A stretch of 48,506 nucleotides of DNA from Streptomyces sp. NRRL F-525 (GTDB lineage Bacteria > Actinomycetota > Actinomycetes > Streptomycetales > Streptomycetaceae). Of this stretch, positions 47,445 to 48,506 are shown piece by piece. How positions within the stretch are numbered: position 1 is the stretch's first letter; each line of letters opens with the position of its first letter. The notes beneath the pieces were generated by a model. It did no database searches, was not told the DNA's origin, and was given only the letters and a program-made list of their open reading frames with translations. The stretch covers positions 1-48,506 of the forward strand of contig NZ_JNXE01000053.1 of the NCBI RefSeq assembly GCF_000716605.1, in the 5' to 3' direction. The translations under genes were made by a program, and so were the position numbers.

Positions 47445-48182
47445 TCACTGCAAGTGCCGGAACCGTATTTCGCCCTCCGAGCTGAGGTCAAGAGAAAGGA
47501 CAACGATTCAAAGCAAGGAGAGGCGGGAGGAGTTGGGGAAGTGATTGGCCGCGGGACGGCGGTTCGGACCTGGCGCTGGGCGGGGGCGGGTCGGTGTCCG
47601 CCGGGAGAGGCGGCGATCCCGATCCCTGCCTCACTCGTCAGTCGGACGCATGCCCTGCTTGATCCGACGCGAGGCGGTCGGATACTGCGGCGCTGCCAGT
47701 CGTCGACCTCTGCCCGTCCCGTACGCGGGGGAGACTGAAGTGCTTCTGCTTGTCGAGGGATCAGTTGAGGCTTGTGCCATGCATCGTTCGTGCCGTCATG
47801 TCGTCGTCATGTGGATGACGGGGGCCGATGCCGACCGACTGTGGTCCGAACCCATGCTGACGGCCTACTAGCACTACCTCGTAGTGGTTCAGGACGACGG
47901 GGGGTTCGCGATGCTCGCTGTGTCCGTGGTTTCCGCTCCTGCTCGTTCTCGGTGAACTCGCGCAACACGGCTGCCTTGCTGTGAGCCGCGGGTTGCCGAC
48001 CGGGCTCGAGTCGGGGAGCTGGGTCCGGGAGAGCAGGGCAGGACAGGGCGGTACGCGGGTGTTCAGCCGGATGTGAGCGGTGCTTGACCGGTTGCGCGAC
48101 GGGTCACTGAACTTCCGGATGAAGAATGGACAGCCGTGTCGTTCGAGACTTCTCGTGGCTGTCGGTGATGGCTGTCGTGGAG
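47445..48182. other. Gap without a supported gene
   Basis: About 740 bases. The open frames are short and rich in Arg, Ser and Cys with unlike codon use, so I do not call them. A perfect stem CACTAC-CTC-GTAGTG lies at 47872-47886. No gene remnant was recognised. Confidence 0.5.
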
Positions 48183-48494
48183 TCAGAGGTCGAGGACCGC
48201 GCGGAGTGAGTTGTCGACGAGTTCTTGTTGTTCGGGGCCGATGTTCCCGTGTGGTGTGCCGGTTTCGAAGTGGAGTGTGGAGAGCTGTAGGAGATTGACG
48301 GCGACGGCGGAGGCGTCGAGGGGGGTGGTCAGGCGAACGCTCATCGCCGTGTCGGGGTGCTGTGCCGGGGCGTGCAGGACCAGGACGAGGACAGCGCCGT
48401 ATGCCTCGGCGAGTCCGTCGAGGCTGACGACGAGAACGGTGCGTGTGCCTTTGCCGGTGTCGACGTCCCAGACGTCGCCCTTGCGGATGATCAC
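48183..48494 (-). CDS. MazF/PemK-like small protein
   Basis: The 103-residue protein begins IIRKGDVWDVDTGKGTRTVL, close to the MazF/PemK/CcdB toxin-fold opening (RGDVWxVDxG...RPVLVVS), and continues with a strand pattern ending in PEQQELVDNSLRAVLDL. The start is GTG 48494, with the likely ribosome site cut close to the window end. No antitoxin gene is seen downstream; one may lie beyond the window. The key RNase residues cannot be confirmed by eye, so it may not be an active toxin. Confidence 0.65.
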   Translation of the reverse strand: MIIRKGDVWDVDTGKGTRTVLVVSLDGLAEAYGAVLVLVLHAPAQHPDTAMSVRLTTPLDASAVAVNLLQLSTLHFETGTPHGNIGPEQQELVDNSLRAVLDL

Positions 48495-48506
48495 AGGGCG
48501 TCGCCT

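Noticed and set aside
47872..47886. Perfect stem CACTAC-CTC-GTAGTG as a possible terminator or IS end
   Set aside because: No gene end is next to it, there is no T-run and no matching second end was found, so it is noted only as part of the gap.

Overview
The base composition, codon use (strong preference for G or C at third positions), many GTG starts and gene families all point to a high-GC actinomycete, most likely a Streptomyces. About the first 35 kb is the right-hand part of an ansamycin (AHBA-derived macrolactam) gene cluster. The remainder is a flank of small regulators, enzymes, insertion-sequence remnants and ordinary chromosomal genes.

Biosynthetic part (1-35203). The window opens inside a modular type I polyketide synthase (PKS). 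Two PKS genes carry the last four extension modules: one methylmalonyl module followed by three malonyl modules, each with DH and KR. There is no thioesterase at the end; a RifF-type amide synthase follows and should close the macrolactam. A flavin halogenase comes next, then a complete set of genes for the starter 3-amino-5-hydroxybenzoic acid (AHBA). They run in the rifamycin order G-H-I-K-L-M-N, mostly with 4-base ATGA/GTGA overlaps. RifJ lies further on, coupled to a cation/proton antiporter. A Rif-Orf19/GdmM-type FAD monooxygenase (minus strand) diverges from a type II thioesterase. An alpha/beta hydrolase and an SRPBCC protein finish the block. The gene content suggests a chlorinated ansamycin. 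If the monooxygenase acts as in rifamycin biosynthesis it would be a naphthalenic one, and the module pattern would fit a naphthomycin-like triene amide. The product itself is an inference.

Boundary (about 35.2-38.5 kb). Three decayed fragments of IS5-family transposases surround a divergent hydrolase/TetR pair and an FkbM-type methyltransferase. Two of them look like the C-terminal and N-terminal ends of one disrupted transposase gene, so this is a plausible right edge of the cluster.

Flank (38.5-48.5 kb). A MerR regulator with two VOC-fold proteins and a Tat-exported tandem SnoaL-like protein appear to form a small regulon. Two near-identical MerR-type promoters with 19-bp spacers precede the regulator and the SnoaL-like gene. 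A MarR regulator with two inverted repeats in front follows, then small hypothetical genes, a large secreted GH106-like glycosidase behind a LacI-type operator, and a MazF/PemK-like protein at the end. I saw no rRNA, tRNA or CRISPR array.
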